In this document: positions 1 to 9,709 of the stretch, in pieces
Layout of the letters: each line of letters begins with the position of its first letter
Numbering within the stretch: position 1 is the first letter of the stretch
Source of the DNA: an uncultured Caulobacterales bacterium
GTDB taxonomy: Bacteria > Pseudomonadota > Alphaproteobacteria > Caulobacterales > Maricaulaceae
NCBI GenBank assembly: GCA_937929915.1
Contig: CALFUN010000008.1
Coordinates: 186,001 to 250,000, forward strand
DNA length: 64,000 bases
Direction: 5' to 3'
Position numbers and translations under genes: made by a program
The notes under the pieces: generated by a model
Told to the model about the DNA's origin: nothing
Database searches by the model: none
Seen by the model: only the letters and a program-made list of their open reading frames with translations

Positions 1-483
1 CGTTGGCACCCACGTTTATTGCGTCATGCGAGGCGCTTGGTTGGGCATCCTGACGCGGTACAAGATGTTATGCAAGATGCGGCTATGGCCATTGCACGGA
101 ATATTCACCGCTTGAAAAATCCCGACAGTTTTGGGCCTTGGGCATATGTCATTGTGCGTAACCGTGCGGCCAATCATATTAAAAATCTGCAAAAACACCG
201 AATGATAAAAGACACGCTTCGTATGGAATCTGAGATATATAATCATGGGCCGTTAGCGCCAGAGCCTGTGCCAGATAAGGCACAACATCTCATCGACCTC
301 ATTCCCAAACTCCCTTTGAGCGATCAAGAAGTTCTCTGTGCCTATTACGTAAATGGTATGTCGGTAAGCGAAATCTCCACCTGTCTTCATGTGCCAGCGG
401 GAACAGTGAAGTCACGCCTTTATAAGGCACGGGCCCATCTGAAATTGGCTTATGATGCGAATATAAACACTGAAAGGAAATGA
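1..483 (+). CDS. ECF-type RNA polymerase sigma factor, 5' end outside window
   Basis: The reading frame is open from base 1, so the true start lies upstream of the window. The visible part has a sigma-70 region 2-like stretch (DAVQDVMQDAAMAI, then a WAYVIVRNRAANH segment) and a region 4 helix-turn-helix near the C-terminus (LPLSDQEVLCAYYVNGMSVSEI followed by VPAGTVKSRLYKAR). This is the standard two-domain layout of extracytoplasmic-function sigma factors. Its stop codon overlaps the next start (ATGA), so it is translationally coupled to a small membrane protein that may tune it. The family is clear; the regulon is unknown. Confidence 0.85.
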   Translation, partial: RWHPRLLRHARRLVGHPDAVQDVMQDAAMAIARNIHRLKNPDSFGPWAYVIVRNRAANHIKNLQKHRMIKDTLRMESEIYNHGPLAPEPVPDKAQHLIDLIPKLPLSDQEVLCAYYVNGMSVSEISTCLHVPAGTVKSRLYKARAHLKLAYDANINTERK

Positions 484-851
484 TTATGAATGAATTTGAA
501 AATGAACTGCGATCTGTTTTAAGCGATGGTGATCAGCAATTTTTAAAAGAGACACTTGATGAAACGGGGTTTTATAAAGATGTTTTTAATAATCTAAAAG
601 GCCCTGGCGGCGGCTTAAATATCGCGGCTTGGATAGCGGTTTTTGTTATGAGCGCTTTGCTGATTTTCTGCCTTATAAAGGCCTTTCATGCGGAAACAAC
701 GCGGGAGCAGATTTTATTTGCGACAATAGCTATCATGGGAAATTCGGCACAAATAGCCTTTAAGATGTGGATTAATATGCGCATGAACCGCCGCGCAATA
801 TTGACAGAAATCCATAAGCTCAGATTAAGCCTTACCCAGCAAAATGGGTGA
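480..851 (+). CDS. Small membrane protein coupled to the sigma factor (DUF6768-like)
   Basis: This 123-residue protein starts in an ATGA overlap with the sigma-factor gene; an alternative ATG lies six bases further on. It has an acidic N-terminal half and two likely membrane helices (about residues 49-67 and 80-95), then a basic cytoplasmic tail rich in Arg. It resembles the short DUF6768 proteins that often follow ECF sigma genes in alphaproteobacteria, but that match is from memory. An anti-sigma role is suggested only by position and topology. No zinc-binding anti-sigma motif is visible. Confidence 0.6.
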   Translation: MIMNEFENELRSVLSDGDQQFLKETLDETGFYKDVFNNLKGPGGGLNIAAWIAVFVMSALLIFCLIKAFHAETTREQILFATIAIMGNSAQIAFKMWINMRMNRRAILTEIHKLRLSLTQQNG

Positions 852-857
852 CCAGAG

Positions 858-1706
858 CTACGGTTTTTTAATTTTTAAGACTAAATCTTGAAACGATTTT
901 ACAGGTAAGGTTTCGGGGCGTGCGGTGGGGTCAATGCTGCATGCACTTAGCCAATCGTCTAAAATAAGGTCATATTTTTTTGCGATAGATTTCAGCGAGC
1001 CGCGCAACATTTTACGCCTTTGCCCAAAGGCTGCGGCGGTGATTTCGCCAAGGGTTTTTAGGTCTTGGAAAGGCTTATTAAGCGGTTCCAAAACCACAAC
1101 GGCGCTATCGACTTTTGGCGGCGGGGTAAAGGCGCGGGCTGGCACGTCAAACGCCATATAGCAGCTAGCTGTGCTTTGGCATAATATCGCCAAGCGGCCA
1201 TAGGCATTATCGCCCGGCTGAGCAACGACGCGCTGGGCGACTTCTTTTTGAAACATCAATACCATTTGTTCCCAGAATATGGGTTTGGCGCTAATCCAAT
1301 TAATGAGCATTTTTGTCCCGACATTATAGGGCAGATTAGCTACGATTTTACGCGGCGCGGGTAGAAGACCAGCTATATCTATACGTAAGGCATCGCCATG
1401 GATAATTTCAAGACGGCCATCTGCCATATCGCCAATTTCTGCGAGCGGTGCCATGAAGCGCTCATCCATTTCAAGAGCCAAGAGTTTTTGTGCGCCGCGC
1501 AGCAAAAGCGCGCGCGTTAATCCGCCAGGACCAGGGCCGACTTCTGCAACGTGATGACCTGCTAAAGGGTCAGCCAGACGCGCAATTTTATCGGTGAGGT
1601 TCATATCCAATAGGAAATGCTGGCCAAGTTTTTTATTGGCACCAAGGCCGTGTGCGCGCACCGTTTCTGTTAAGCTGGGCAGGCTTTTGATATTATCTGT
1701 CATCAT
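858..1706 (-). CDS. rsmA: 16S rRNA dimethyladenosine transferase RsmA (KsgA)
   Basis: This 282-residue enzyme dimethylates two adjacent adenosines near the 3' end of 16S rRNA, using S-adenosylmethionine, during small-subunit maturation. Visible hallmarks are the N-terminal GQHFLLD motif, the SAM-binding stretch VAEVGPGPGGLT, the acidic motif II region and the catalytic NLPYN motif. Length is normal for the family. Its start overlaps the end of pdxA by 14 bases, matching the conserved surA-pdxA-rsmA order of proteobacteria, so it is probably the last gene of that operon. Confidence 0.95.
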   Translation of the reverse strand: MMTDNIKSLPSLTETVRAHGLGANKKLGQHFLLDMNLTDKIARLADPLAGHHVAEVGPGPGGLTRALLLRGAQKLLALEMDERFMAPLAEIGDMADGRLEIIHGDALRIDIAGLLPAPRKIVANLPYNVGTKMLINWISAKPIFWEQMVLMFQKEVAQRVVAQPGDNAYGRLAILCQSTASCYMAFDVPARAFTPPPKVDSAVVVLEPLNKPFQDLKTLGEITAAAFGQRRKMLRGSLKSIAKKYDLILDDWLSACSIDPTARPETLPVKSFQDLVLKIKKP

Positions 1707-2697
1707 GATGGCCCGAATGGCGATTATCTGCGATTATGCGGGCTTGGCGTATCGCTGCAATCAAGCTATCGGGCCGCGCGATATTTTGGCCAGCAATGCC
1801 AAAAGCTGTGCCGTGATCAGGGGATGTGCGAATAATTGGCAAGCCAAGCGTAATGTTCACACCGCCATGAAAATCAAGTGTTTTGACGGGAATAAGCCCT
1901 TGGTCGTGATACATAGCCAGAACGGCGTCATAGCCTTGGCGGGCTTCGGTATGGAACAATGTATCAGCAGATTGCGCATCTGTGACATCATGGCCCTCTG
2001 CTCGTAAAATAGCGGCGGCGGGGTTGATAATCTCAATTTCTTCGCGCCCTAAAGCACCGCCTTCGCCTGCATGAGGGTTGAGTCCGCATAGCGCCAATCG
2101 CGGTGTATCTATACCAAAGTCGGTTTTAAGAGCGCCGAGCATGACACGGGCTTTATTCGTAATCATATCCGTTGTGAGCTGCTTTGCGACATCTTTGAGC
2201 GGCATATGGACGGTGACCAACCCTACACGCAAATCTTGCGCCGCGAGCATCATGACCGGGCCTTGTGTATAGGGCGCTGGGCGGTGCTGTGTTAACGCGC
2301 CGAGATATTCAGTATGGCCCGGATGTTGAAAGCCGGCTTGATATAACACCTCTTTGGCAATGGGATTGGTGATAAGTGCGTCAGCTTGGGCCGTTAGGCA
2401 TAGCTGCGTCCCGCGCTTTATGCTGGCCGTAATCGCATTTGTATTGCTCGGGCTAATCTGTTTTGTCGTGACGGGCGCATCTATTGGGATGACGGGCAGG
2501 GCGCCCGAAAAAGTGTTGGCGGCGTCTTTTATGTCATCAATACAGCTTATGTTTTGTGCACTAAAAATGGATGGCGGTGCTAAGACCGCGAAGCTATAAC
2601 GCTTATCATCTTTGAGAGCTTGCCATGCTTTTAAGGTGATCTCAGGGCCAATTCCCACAGGGTCGCCCATGGACAGAATAAGCGGGCGATGGGTCAT
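1693..2697 (-). CDS. pdxA: 4-hydroxythreonine-4-phosphate dehydrogenase PdxA
   Basis: This 334-residue enzyme carries out the NAD-dependent oxidation of 4-phosphohydroxy-L-threonine in pyridoxal 5'-phosphate synthesis. The N-terminal MGDPVGIGPEI segment is diagnostic. The conserved metal-ligand histidines sit in the PGHTEYLG, GLNPHAGEGG and AMYHDQGLIPVK segments. It lies 18 bases downstream of surA and overlaps rsmA, as expected for the conserved operon. Length is typical and nothing is missing. Confidence 0.95.
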   Translation of the reverse strand: MTHRPLILSMGDPVGIGPEITLKAWQALKDDKRYSFAVLAPPSIFSAQNISCIDDIKDAANTFSGALPVIPIDAPVTTKQISPSNTNAITASIKRGTQLCLTAQADALITNPIAKEVLYQAGFQHPGHTEYLGALTQHRPAPYTQGPVMMLAAQDLRVGLVTVHMPLKDVAKQLTTDMITNKARVMLGALKTDFGIDTPRLALCGLNPHAGEGGALGREEIEIINPAAAILRAEGHDVTDAQSADTLFHTEARQGYDAVLAMYHDQGLIPVKTLDFHGGVNITLGLPIIRTSPDHGTAFGIAGQNIARPDSLIAAIRQARIIADNRHSGHHDDR

Positions 2698-2715
2698 GTT
2701 AGAAATGGCGTAGAG

Positions 2716-3972
2716 CTAGCGAACGACCAAGGTCGCTTTGCGGCGTATATCACGCAAAAGGCGCTTTGAGGCTTGCGCAAGCTGCTCATCTGTCAAACCA
2801 TCTTCGATTTGCTGGCGAGTTGGTATGCCTGTACCCGTTAGCTCTTTGTCGCACACCATAATGGAGGTAGCTCCGTTTGGCCGTTCAAATGGGTCTGACA
2901 ATCCGCCTATCTCTGTATTTTCGATCTTGGTAATAATTGCATCGCTCAGATCGGAGGCTTTTAGTTCTCCCATAAGTTCTGTTGAGACATCCTCCATGGT
3001 ATCCACGTCATCAATGACCGTATCGCAGGAGGTGAGCTTCCCTTTCAGGTCTTTAAGTTGGCTCATGGCAAGCTCTTTATCTTCGGAGGTCACTGTGACT
3101 TGGCGTAGATTATAAAGTGTTTCGGTTTCAGAAGTTTTTTTATCAATAAGCCCAATGACATAATACCCGCCGGGGACTTCGATTGGAGTGGAAACTGTCC
3201 CAGGTTCCATCTGGCGAATGATTGCGTCAAGCTCGGGGCGCAGCTCTCCTTCTTGGATATATCCAATATCGCCGCCATTAGCGGCAGATGTCGCAGATGA
3301 AAAACTACGAGCCAGGAGTTGGAAGGGAGCGCCGTCTTTGAGCTGCGTAATCATAGCATTTGCGCCTTCAAGCGCGCCTGTCATGCCATTGATTTCTGGC
3401 GTAGCTTCAATGAAAATTTCAGAAACACGATATTTTGGTTTATCCGCATTGGCTGTCATGCGGTCCATCATTTCTTCGATTTGTGAGTCTGTGATGCGAA
3501 TGCGCGAGCCGTAAACATTGTTGATAATACGCTGCCACGCGATTTCGGAGCGGACTTGTTCGCGCAGGGTTTCCATAGAAATACCAACGCTTTGTAGCTT
3601 TCCAGCCATTTCTTGAGGGTCAACACCTCTTTGTGTTAAAAGCTGGGCGACGCGTCTATTGACTTCATTATCGCTGACGGTGCTATCATATTTACTTAGC
3701 TCTTGAACCTGTAGCCTTTCATTGACCAGATTATTCATCGCTTGTCTTTGAAGGCGCGCCAATGATTCTTCGTCGCGCGGGGCATTTGTGGTTGCCAGTA
3801 AGTAAAGCACGCGCTGTTCTAGGTCATATGTGGTAATGATGTCATTATTGACAATGGCGGCAATGCCTTGGGCGTTATTTTGCGCATAGGCCATCGAAGC
3901 GCTCAAAGCTGTACCGCAAGCTAGAGTTAGCGCAATTACCGTTTGAACCATTTTCTGAGAAAATTTAAACAT
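2716..3972 (-). CDS. surA: Periplasmic peptidyl-prolyl isomerase/chaperone SurA
   Basis: SurA escorts outer-membrane proteins across the periplasm. I prefer the ATG at 3972 because it begins a classic signal peptide (MFKFSQKMVQ, hydrophobic core, then AYAQ); the longer frame to 4026 adds 18 residues that do not look like a signal. The N-terminal chaperone region spans roughly residues 30-170. One clear parvulin domain follows (KYRVSEIFI through GGDIGY to the PGGYYVIGL segment). The second parvulin domain is degenerate. It is followed by pdxA and rsmA and lies downstream of lptG. Confidence 0.9.
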   Translation of the reverse strand: MFKFSQKMVQTVIALTLACGTALSASMAYAQNNAQGIAAIVNNDIITTYDLEQRVLYLLATTNAPRDEESLARLQRQAMNNLVNERLQVQELSKYDSTVSDNEVNRRVAQLLTQRGVDPQEMAGKLQSVGISMETLREQVRSEIAWQRIINNVYGSRIRITDSQIEEMMDRMTANADKPKYRVSEIFIEATPEINGMTGALEGANAMITQLKDGAPFQLLARSFSSATSAANGGDIGYIQEGELRPELDAIIRQMEPGTVSTPIEVPGGYYVIGLIDKKTSETETLYNLRQVTVTSEDKELAMSQLKDLKGKLTSCDTVIDDVDTMEDVSTELMGELKASDLSDAIITKIENTEIGGLSDPFERPNGATSIMVCDKELTGTGIPTRQQIEDGLTDEQLAQASKRLLRDIRRKATLVVR

Positions 3973-4123
3973 AATTATAACATATCTTGTTGGTTTATCG
4001 GATGCTTTATAGAGCGTATTTATCAATAATATGCACTATATAGATTTGATTTCGTAGTAAATCATTAACCGAAATTTGAAAATTTGTGCAGTTAATTTTC
4101 TGTCACGCTAGAGATAAATGCAG

Positions 4124-5221
4124 TTAGCCATCCTCAATTCTAGCCAGATAATTTATGCCAAATAGCAAGATAAGCACAGGAATCGTCCAACTTGCTAGTA
4201 AAACGGGTAATATCGCAACTTCGCCAAAGGCTTTGATGACATTATCCATAAAATAGACGCCAAATCCAATGATTGAACCTGTAATCAATAAGCGTAAAGA
4301 CCCGCCCTCTCTGGCAAGGTGCATAGATACGCCAGCGGCGATGAATGTCATAGCAATCAGGGTTACGGGTAAAGCCAGAAGACTGTTGAACTGCATCCGT
4401 AAATGTCGCGTAGAAAAGCCAGCGCGTTGATTGGCTGTAATGGCCGCCGGGATATGCCAAAAAGATGGGTTTGAAACCTGCGCGGTTTGGTTTTGTAAAT
4501 CATCTAAAGTGATATTGGTTTGTAATGTAATCACGGTATGGTTTTTGGGAGGTTTGCGATGTGCAGTTTCTACAGCGTCATTGAGCTGCCAGTAACCCTT
4601 TGTAATAAGTTCGGCAGATTTTGCATCAAATCTACGGGTAAATTCCGATGTTCCATCTGGACTAAGCTGGAGGATATAAAATGTCGGCGATAGAATGGTT
4701 TTCTCATCAATTTTCAAATCGCGGGCAAAAATAACAATTTGCTGGGTTTCATTCCCGTCTCTTAACCAGACTTGCCCACCATCATTGGAATGAAGCGAAG
4801 CGCCCCAAAGCGCGCTTAAATCTGCATGTTTATCTGTCAGCTTTACGGCGAGTGGGTTTAAGGCGGTTGACCATAAAATACCTAAAGCACCCGTGACGTA
4901 CAAAGCAGGTCTGAGAAATTTCCAAGCCGATAATCCTGCGGCCCTAATAACAATTAATTCCGATCGCCTATTCATCCCATAAAGTGCGCCCATAACGCCG
5001 AATAATACAATGAAGGGAATGGTTTGCTCAATTAATTTAGGCGCTTTGAGAAGAGTTAAATATAGCAAGTTAAGCGATGAAATTTGAGTATCACTATCAA
5101 GGTTTCGAGAGCTTTCGACAAAATCCACAAGCATAATGATTGCCGTGACAATCAGGAATGCGATGAGAAGTGATTTAATAATACATCGCGCGATATATAT
5201 ATGAAGTGTTTTGCCCATCAT
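4124..5221 (-). CDS. lptG: LPS export ABC transporter permease LptG
   Basis: This inner-membrane permease of the LptB2FG complex extracts lipopolysaccharide from the inner membrane. The 365-residue protein has N-terminal membrane helices (IIKSLLIAFLIVTAIIMLVDFVE and the helix around FIVLFGVMGALYGM), a periplasmic beta-jellyroll middle, and three C-terminal helices. The coupling-helix segment RRSELIVIRAAGLS is characteristic. It overlaps lptF by four bases. In many alphaproteobacteria lptD would come next, but here surA follows after a short gap. Confidence 0.92.
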   Translation of the reverse strand: MMGKTLHIYIARCIIKSLLIAFLIVTAIIMLVDFVESSRNLDSDTQISSLNLLYLTLLKAPKLIEQTIPFIVLFGVMGALYGMNRRSELIVIRAAGLSAWKFLRPALYVTGALGILWSTALNPLAVKLTDKHADLSALWGASLHSNDGGQVWLRDGNETQQIVIFARDLKIDEKTILSPTFYILQLSPDGTSEFTRRFDAKSAELITKGYWQLNDAVETAHRKPPKNHTVITLQTNITLDDLQNQTAQVSNPSFWHIPAAITANQRAGFSTRHLRMQFNSLLALPVTLIAMTFIAAGVSMHLAREGGSLRLLITGSIIGFGVYFMDNVIKAFGEVAILPVLLASWTIPVLILLFGINYLARIEDG

Positions 5222-6360
5222 GCTGAAATGCTTGGTTTTATATCATAACGGGAAATGCTTGCAGCGTCTTTACGCTCTTTCATTTGGGGCCAAAATAAAT
5301 AAGCCATAGAGGTTATGATAATCAAGAGCGGTAAAGTATATTGTCCGATATTCATAGCCGTATTGGCCTCGGCGCTAGCGGTTAAAGCAAAACCAGTGAT
5401 GCGCGCTGAAAATCCGATACAGGCGCATAAGGCTATGTGGCGGCCATATCCTAGCCGTAAATGTTGTCCGCTAATCATAAAGCATAAAGCCAATAAGGGT
5501 AAGGCTAGATTATAAAGCGGGGCTACGATACGGCTATGGCCTTCTGCGCGTAATTCGCGTTTGATTTTTCGGGTTAAATATTCTCGCGGATTAGGACGTA
5601 ATAATTCATGTAAATATCTATCCGTCGTTTTTAACCGCAGCACATTATCAAGCGGTATAATATCGGACATATCGATTTGGTAATTATCAAATCCAATGAG
5701 GTCTATTTTCCCGCTAGGTAGACGTTGTTGAACAAAACCGTCTTTGAGATTTATGTTAATAGCATTGCCTTGACCATTTATGACGCCAAATTTAGCCGTA
5801 TGGGTGATTTCCGTATCCTGAGTGCGCGCATCAAAAATCAAAATATCTTTAAGGCTATTATCTGCGCCGATTTCGCGCACATAGACCGTAAGGTTGGGCG
5901 CAGGAGTGATAAAGCGCCCCGCTTGCACCATTTGCGATGCAATGTCCGTACGCACGGTCAAGATTTCTTTGCGCAGTTCACGAAAGGCAAAAGGCTGCAC
6001 GATAAGGTTGATGATAAGATGCGCCATCATGGCATAGACACCTAGCCGTATGATCGGCGTGGCAATTTGCCAAGGTGTGATGCCTGAAGCTTTGGCAACA
6101 ATCAGTTCGCTATCCATATTCAAGCGGTTAAGCGCGTAAAGCACAGCCATAAATGTCGCTAAAGGCAGGATGATTGTGATAAGTTGCGGCAAGGCCAATA
6201 GGGTAATGTAAAAAAATGTTGCCGCGCTTTGGCGGTTTTCGACAATCAAATCCAAGGTTTGCAGACTTTGCGTTAGTAAAGCTAAAGCCGCTAATGCGCT
6301 CAGGCTAATGACAAGCGGCCAGAACGCTTGTGATAATATATATCTTTGCAGCAAGCGCAT
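5218..6360 (-). CDS. lptF: LPS export ABC transporter permease LptF
   Basis: This is the partner permease of LptG in the lipopolysaccharide transport complex, 380 residues. It has the same fold: N-terminal helices (ILSQAFWPLVISLSALAALALL), the coupling segment NMDSELIVAKASGITPWQ, a periplasmic domain and C-terminal helices. It is the first gene of the lptF-lptG pair and lies divergent from pepA, sharing the 6361-6506 promoter region. This arrangement is also seen around pepA in enterobacteria. Confidence 0.92.
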   Translation of the reverse strand: MRLLQRYILSQAFWPLVISLSALAALALLTQSLQTLDLIVENRQSAATFFYITLLALPQLITIILPLATFMAVLYALNRLNMDSELIVAKASGITPWQIATPIIRLGVYAMMAHLIINLIVQPFAFRELRKEILTVRTDIASQMVQAGRFITPAPNLTVYVREIGADNSLKDILIFDARTQDTEITHTAKFGVINGQGNAININLKDGFVQQRLPSGKIDLIGFDNYQIDMSDIIPLDNVLRLKTTDRYLHELLRPNPREYLTRKIKRELRAEGHSRIVAPLYNLALPLLALCFMISGQHLRLGYGRHIALCACIGFSARITGFALTASAEANTAMNIGQYTLPLLIIITSMAYLFWPQMKERKDAASISRYDIKPSISA

Positions 6361-6506
6361 GGCAGTAAATTTGCCCCTAATTCCAAAATTAACAGTTTAT
6401 TTGCAATCTTATTGACCGTCTTAATTTATAATGCCCCTTCTAATACAAGCTGGACTAGTTTACCAGTCAATGAAATTAGCATTTGAGTTAAAATGAGGTC
6501 ACATCC

Positions 6507-7970
6507 ATGAAAATCAGTTTCGGCAAAGACGCAGCAGCAAAATCAGGCGCGGCGCTTATCATTCTCGGCGCGAAAGATAGCTCGGCCTATCACGATATAG
6601 ACAAAGCTGGTCTGGTAGCGACTGCCAAAGCCGCAGGGTTTAGTGGCGGAAAAGGGGATAAGTTTTCAACTTATGTTGTGAATGGGAGCAAAGCTGTCAA
6701 GGTTATTGCGGCGGGGCGCGGTAAGGCCGAAATTTTTGATTATGAACTCTGCGCGGCGAGCGTGGTTAAATCCTTGCGCGGTAGCGGAGAAACCTCGTTA
6801 ACTGTGCATTTAGCCGCGACAGATGCAACGCCAGATGATGCCGCGCGTGTTGCTCTTGGCGCGCGCTTGGCAGGCTATATTTTTGATACGCATAAATCCG
6901 CGGCGACAAAGTCCAAAAAATCGCCTCTAAAAACTGTCAAAATTACTTGTGATAATCCGTCAGCGGCCAAAAAAGCCTATGAGAATTATTACGGGCCAGT
7001 TGGCGATGGCACGATTTTGGCACGGGATTTGGTCAATGATCCGCCCAATATTGTCTATCCGAAAGCCTATGCGGCGCGCATCAAAAAACTCGCAGATTTG
7101 GGATTGAAAGTCGAAGTCTTGGGTGAAAAACGCATGGAGAGTTTGGGAATGCACGCGCTTTTGGGCGTTGGCCTTGGCTCAGAACGTGAATCGCAGATGG
7201 TTATTATGCGCTGGGATGGCGGTAAAAAAGGCGCAAAGCCTGCTTGTCTTGTCGGTAAAGGGGTAACCTTTGATACGGGCGGGATTTCGCTCAAGCCGGG
7301 TAATAATATGTGGGATATGAAAGGTGATATGGGCGGATCCGCTGCGGTGGTGGGTACCATGATGGCGCTGGCCTCTCGTAAAGCTAAAGCGAATGTTATT
7401 GGTGTTGTCGGCCTTGTTGAAAACATGCCGGACGGCAAAGCGCAGTTACCAGGGGATATTGTTACCTCTATGTCGGGCCAAACGATTGAAGTGCAAAATA
7501 CTGACGCGGAAGGCCGCCTCGTGCTGGCTGATGCCCTGCATTATTCTGTCACGAGATTTAAGCCCGCCGCGATGATTAACCTGGCTACGCTCACAGGCGC
7601 GATTATTTCTGCGCTTGGCTATGAGCATGCAGGTTTGTTTTCAAATGATGATGAATTGGCCGCGCAGATTTCGGCAGCCTCTGAAACCTCGACAGAAAAG
7701 ACGTGGCGTCTGCCGCTTTCGCCCGCTTATAATAAGCTCATCGACTCGCCCAATGCAGATATGAAAAATATCGGCGGGCCAGCGGCAGGGTCAATCACGG
7801 CAGGGCAATTCTTGCAACGTTTTGTAGGTGAAAATACACCTTGGGCACATTTGGATATTGCGGGCATGGGCATGAAGAACCAACGCACAGACCCGCGCGA
7901 GCCGACCTTTGGCACAGGCTATGGCGTGCGCCTGCTCAATCGGTGGATTGCTGATAATTTTGAAGGGTAA
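6507..7970 (+). CDS. pepA: Leucyl aminopeptidase PepA (M17)
   Basis: This is a cytosolic manganese/zinc aminopeptidase that removes N-terminal residues. The C-terminal catalytic domain carries the M17 signature NTDAEGRLVLADAL and metal-binding residues in GKGVTFDTGGISLKPG and MKGDMGGSAAV. The N-terminal macro-like domain is present. The length of 487 residues is normal. A GAGGT-type ribosome site precedes the ATG. It is followed 48 bases later by holC, a widely conserved pair. Confidence 0.95.
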   Translation: MKISFGKDAAAKSGAALIILGAKDSSAYHDIDKAGLVATAKAAGFSGGKGDKFSTYVVNGSKAVKVIAAGRGKAEIFDYELCAASVVKSLRGSGETSLTVHLAATDATPDDAARVALGARLAGYIFDTHKSAATKSKKSPLKTVKITCDNPSAAKKAYENYYGPVGDGTILARDLVNDPPNIVYPKAYAARIKKLADLGLKVEVLGEKRMESLGMHALLGVGLGSERESQMVIMRWDGGKKGAKPACLVGKGVTFDTGGISLKPGNNMWDMKGDMGGSAAVVGTMMALASRKAKANVIGVVGLVENMPDGKAQLPGDIVTSMSGQTIEVQNTDAEGRLVLADALHYSVTRFKPAAMINLATLTGAIISALGYEHAGLFSNDDELAAQISAASETSTEKTWRLPLSPAYNKLIDSPNADMKNIGGPAAGSITAGQFLQRFVGENTPWAHLDIAGMGMKNQRTDPREPTFGTGYGVRLLNRWIADNFEG

Positions 7971-8018
7971 TTGCGGCCAAAACTTATTCAGGTCAAATGT
8001 CATCAAGGATGAATCGCT

Positions 8019-8465
8019 GTGACTGATTATTGGTTCTATCACCTTGAAGCCTCGCCTTTAAAAGGTGTGCTGCCGGGCTTGCTAGAAAAAACCTTGCAAA
8101 AAGGTTGGCGAGCTTTGGTCAAACTTCCCGAAGCGGAACTGGCGGATATGGATGCTTATTTATGGAGCTTCCAAGAGAATAGTTTTCTGCCGCATGGCCG
8201 AGATGATGAACCTCAAGCCGAGCAGCAACCTATCTTACTTAGCGCGCAAGCGCAGAGCGCGGCAGGCTTTGATGCTGTGTTTCTCATTGGCGGGACAGAT
8301 GTGCCAGATATGGGCCGTGCCGCCCGCGTAATGGTGATGATAAATGGCCGCGACAGCGCCGATGTCACCCGCGAACGCGCGCGCTGGAAACAGCTCAAAG
8401 ATACAGGCGTAAGCCTAGCCTATTACCAACAAAATACGCACGGTAAGTGGGAGAAGAAGGCGTAG
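8019..8465 (+). CDS. holC: DNA polymerase III chi subunit HolC
   Basis: Chi links the clamp loader to single-strand-binding protein. The 148-residue protein has the N-terminal FYHLEASPLKGVLPGLLEK and the middle segment ILLSAQAQSAAGFDAVFLIGGTDVPD typical of alphaproteobacterial HolC. The start is GTG; no in-frame ATG fits. The last 21 codons and about 25 bases after the stop recur as a diverged copy near 9710-9810, beyond the next gene. Confidence 0.9.
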   Translation: MTDYWFYHLEASPLKGVLPGLLEKTLQKGWRALVKLPEAELADMDAYLWSFQENSFLPHGRDDEPQAEQQPILLSAQAQSAAGFDAVFLIGGTDVPDMGRAARVMVMINGRDSADVTRERARWKQLKDTGVSLAYYQQNTHGKWEKKA

Positions 8466-8491
8466 AGGACTGGTAAAAGGTAAGGCTTTAT
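8393..8491 (+). repeat. Direct repeat copy 1 (functional holC 3' end)
   Basis: This stretch covers the last codons of holC (LKDTGVSLAYYQQN and onward), the stop codon and the downstream GGTAAGGCTTTATT. It matches 9710-9810 at both protein and DNA level, with scattered substitutions and one lost codon. The two copies bracket the membrane protein gene at 8682-9698. Confidence 0.85.
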
Positions 8492-8681
8492 TGTCTTGAA
8501 AGTAAGTGCGCTTGAGCGGCATAATTTGGGTTACTCAACCGCTATAGAGATATGCTTATTGTGAATTGATAAGTTCAATTTTCTCCAAAAGATTCAAGAC
8601 CAAAGCTAGACAAACCGTTATGCTCAATCTACCAGAAGACTTATAAAGGGTTATTAAGTTACAGAGCTATAGGGGGTAATA

Positions 8682-9698
8682 ATGGTTCACGTAGATGAAA
8701 ATATGTCAGATGAGGGTCTATCACCCTGGCATTGGACAGATTATTTTAGTCATTATCGTTACTGGGCCTTAAGCCTGGGGTTAATGTTTGTTCAGTTCAC
8801 TGGGGTTTTATTTAACAACACACGCTTTCAGTTTCTTTCTAACACTGGCGCTGGCTCGAGTGATCTCTTTGAAGCAATATTTCCTATTTATATTTTCAGC
8901 ACCATGATCGGTGCTATTTTCGTCCTTTATGCTGTAAGAAAACGTTTTAAAACGACTTTATTATCGTCTGCCATATTATATGTTATATTGATTGTAGCTT
9001 TCTTTTTATTAAGAGATTTGCCTGCCGCAATTCTTATGTCTTTAATGACTTTAATTGCAATATGTTCGGCTGTCTTTTGGGTGACGGTGGTCGTTACTAT
9101 CCTGCAAGGTCGCTCAAACACTAGCTCCCTAACTATAATTGCAATCAGTACCTATATTACATCGCAAGTCACGGCATTGATATTAGGTATGTATGCTAAT
9201 AAAATAAGAGTTCTTGAGAGTTTAGATGAGCCGTGGCAGTATTGCTTCATAGTTATACCGGCCATTATCGGTATTATTTTATTGGCTTTTGCTAATCGTA
9301 AATTTTTCACCCTTGCGCCAACAAAAACGATTGAACCCCAAATAGCAGAACGACGCAGTCCCGTTGCGGTTGCTTTGCTCTCTGCATTTGTTCCATTTTA
9401 TTATTACTATTTTATAGCCACGCGCCCGCGTGAGTTAAAAACGCTGGGTTCAGAGATTAAAACGCCAACGGGCGGTGGTATGATAGCTATGGTTTTATTT
9501 GCAGGATTAATCACCCCGCTCTGGTATGCACGCATGCGAGAAGCCCTCAAAGAAACATATCCTGAAAATGTTATGCTTAAAAAACGATCTCATAAATTTA
9601 TTGGGTTTATCAGCATTTTGTTCCCTGCATTCGGAGCTGCCATGCTTCAGTCTGATATGAATGCAGTAAAGATAGATACAGATAGTCGGGGGCAGTAA
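8682..9698 (+). CDS. Polytopic membrane protein of unknown function
   Basis: I do not recognise this 338-residue protein. It has about nine likely membrane helices, starting at YWALSLGLMFVQFTGVLF and ending at FIGFISILFPAFGAAML, separated by short loops. A longer polar loop sits around residues 205-225 (APTKTIEPQIAERRS). No transporter signature is visible. A GGGGGT-type ribosome site lies before the ATG. Codon use is more AT-rich than in pepA or holC. The gene is enclosed between two copies of the holC tail, suggesting it was acquired by a duplication or insertion event. Confidence 0.7.
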   Translation: MVHVDENMSDEGLSPWHWTDYFSHYRYWALSLGLMFVQFTGVLFNNTRFQFLSNTGAGSSDLFEAIFPIYIFSTMIGAIFVLYAVRKRFKTTLLSSAILYVILIVAFFLLRDLPAAILMSLMTLIAICSAVFWVTVVVTILQGRSNTSSLTIIAISTYITSQVTALILGMYANKIRVLESLDEPWQYCFIVIPAIIGIILLAFANRKFFTLAPTKTIEPQIAERRSPVAVALLSAFVPFYYYYFIATRPRELKTLGSEIKTPTGGGMIAMVLFAGLITPLWYARMREALKETYPENVMLKKRSHKFIGFISILFPAFGAAMLQSDMNAVKIDTDSRGQ

Positions 9699-9709
9699 GT
9701 TTTAGCGCC

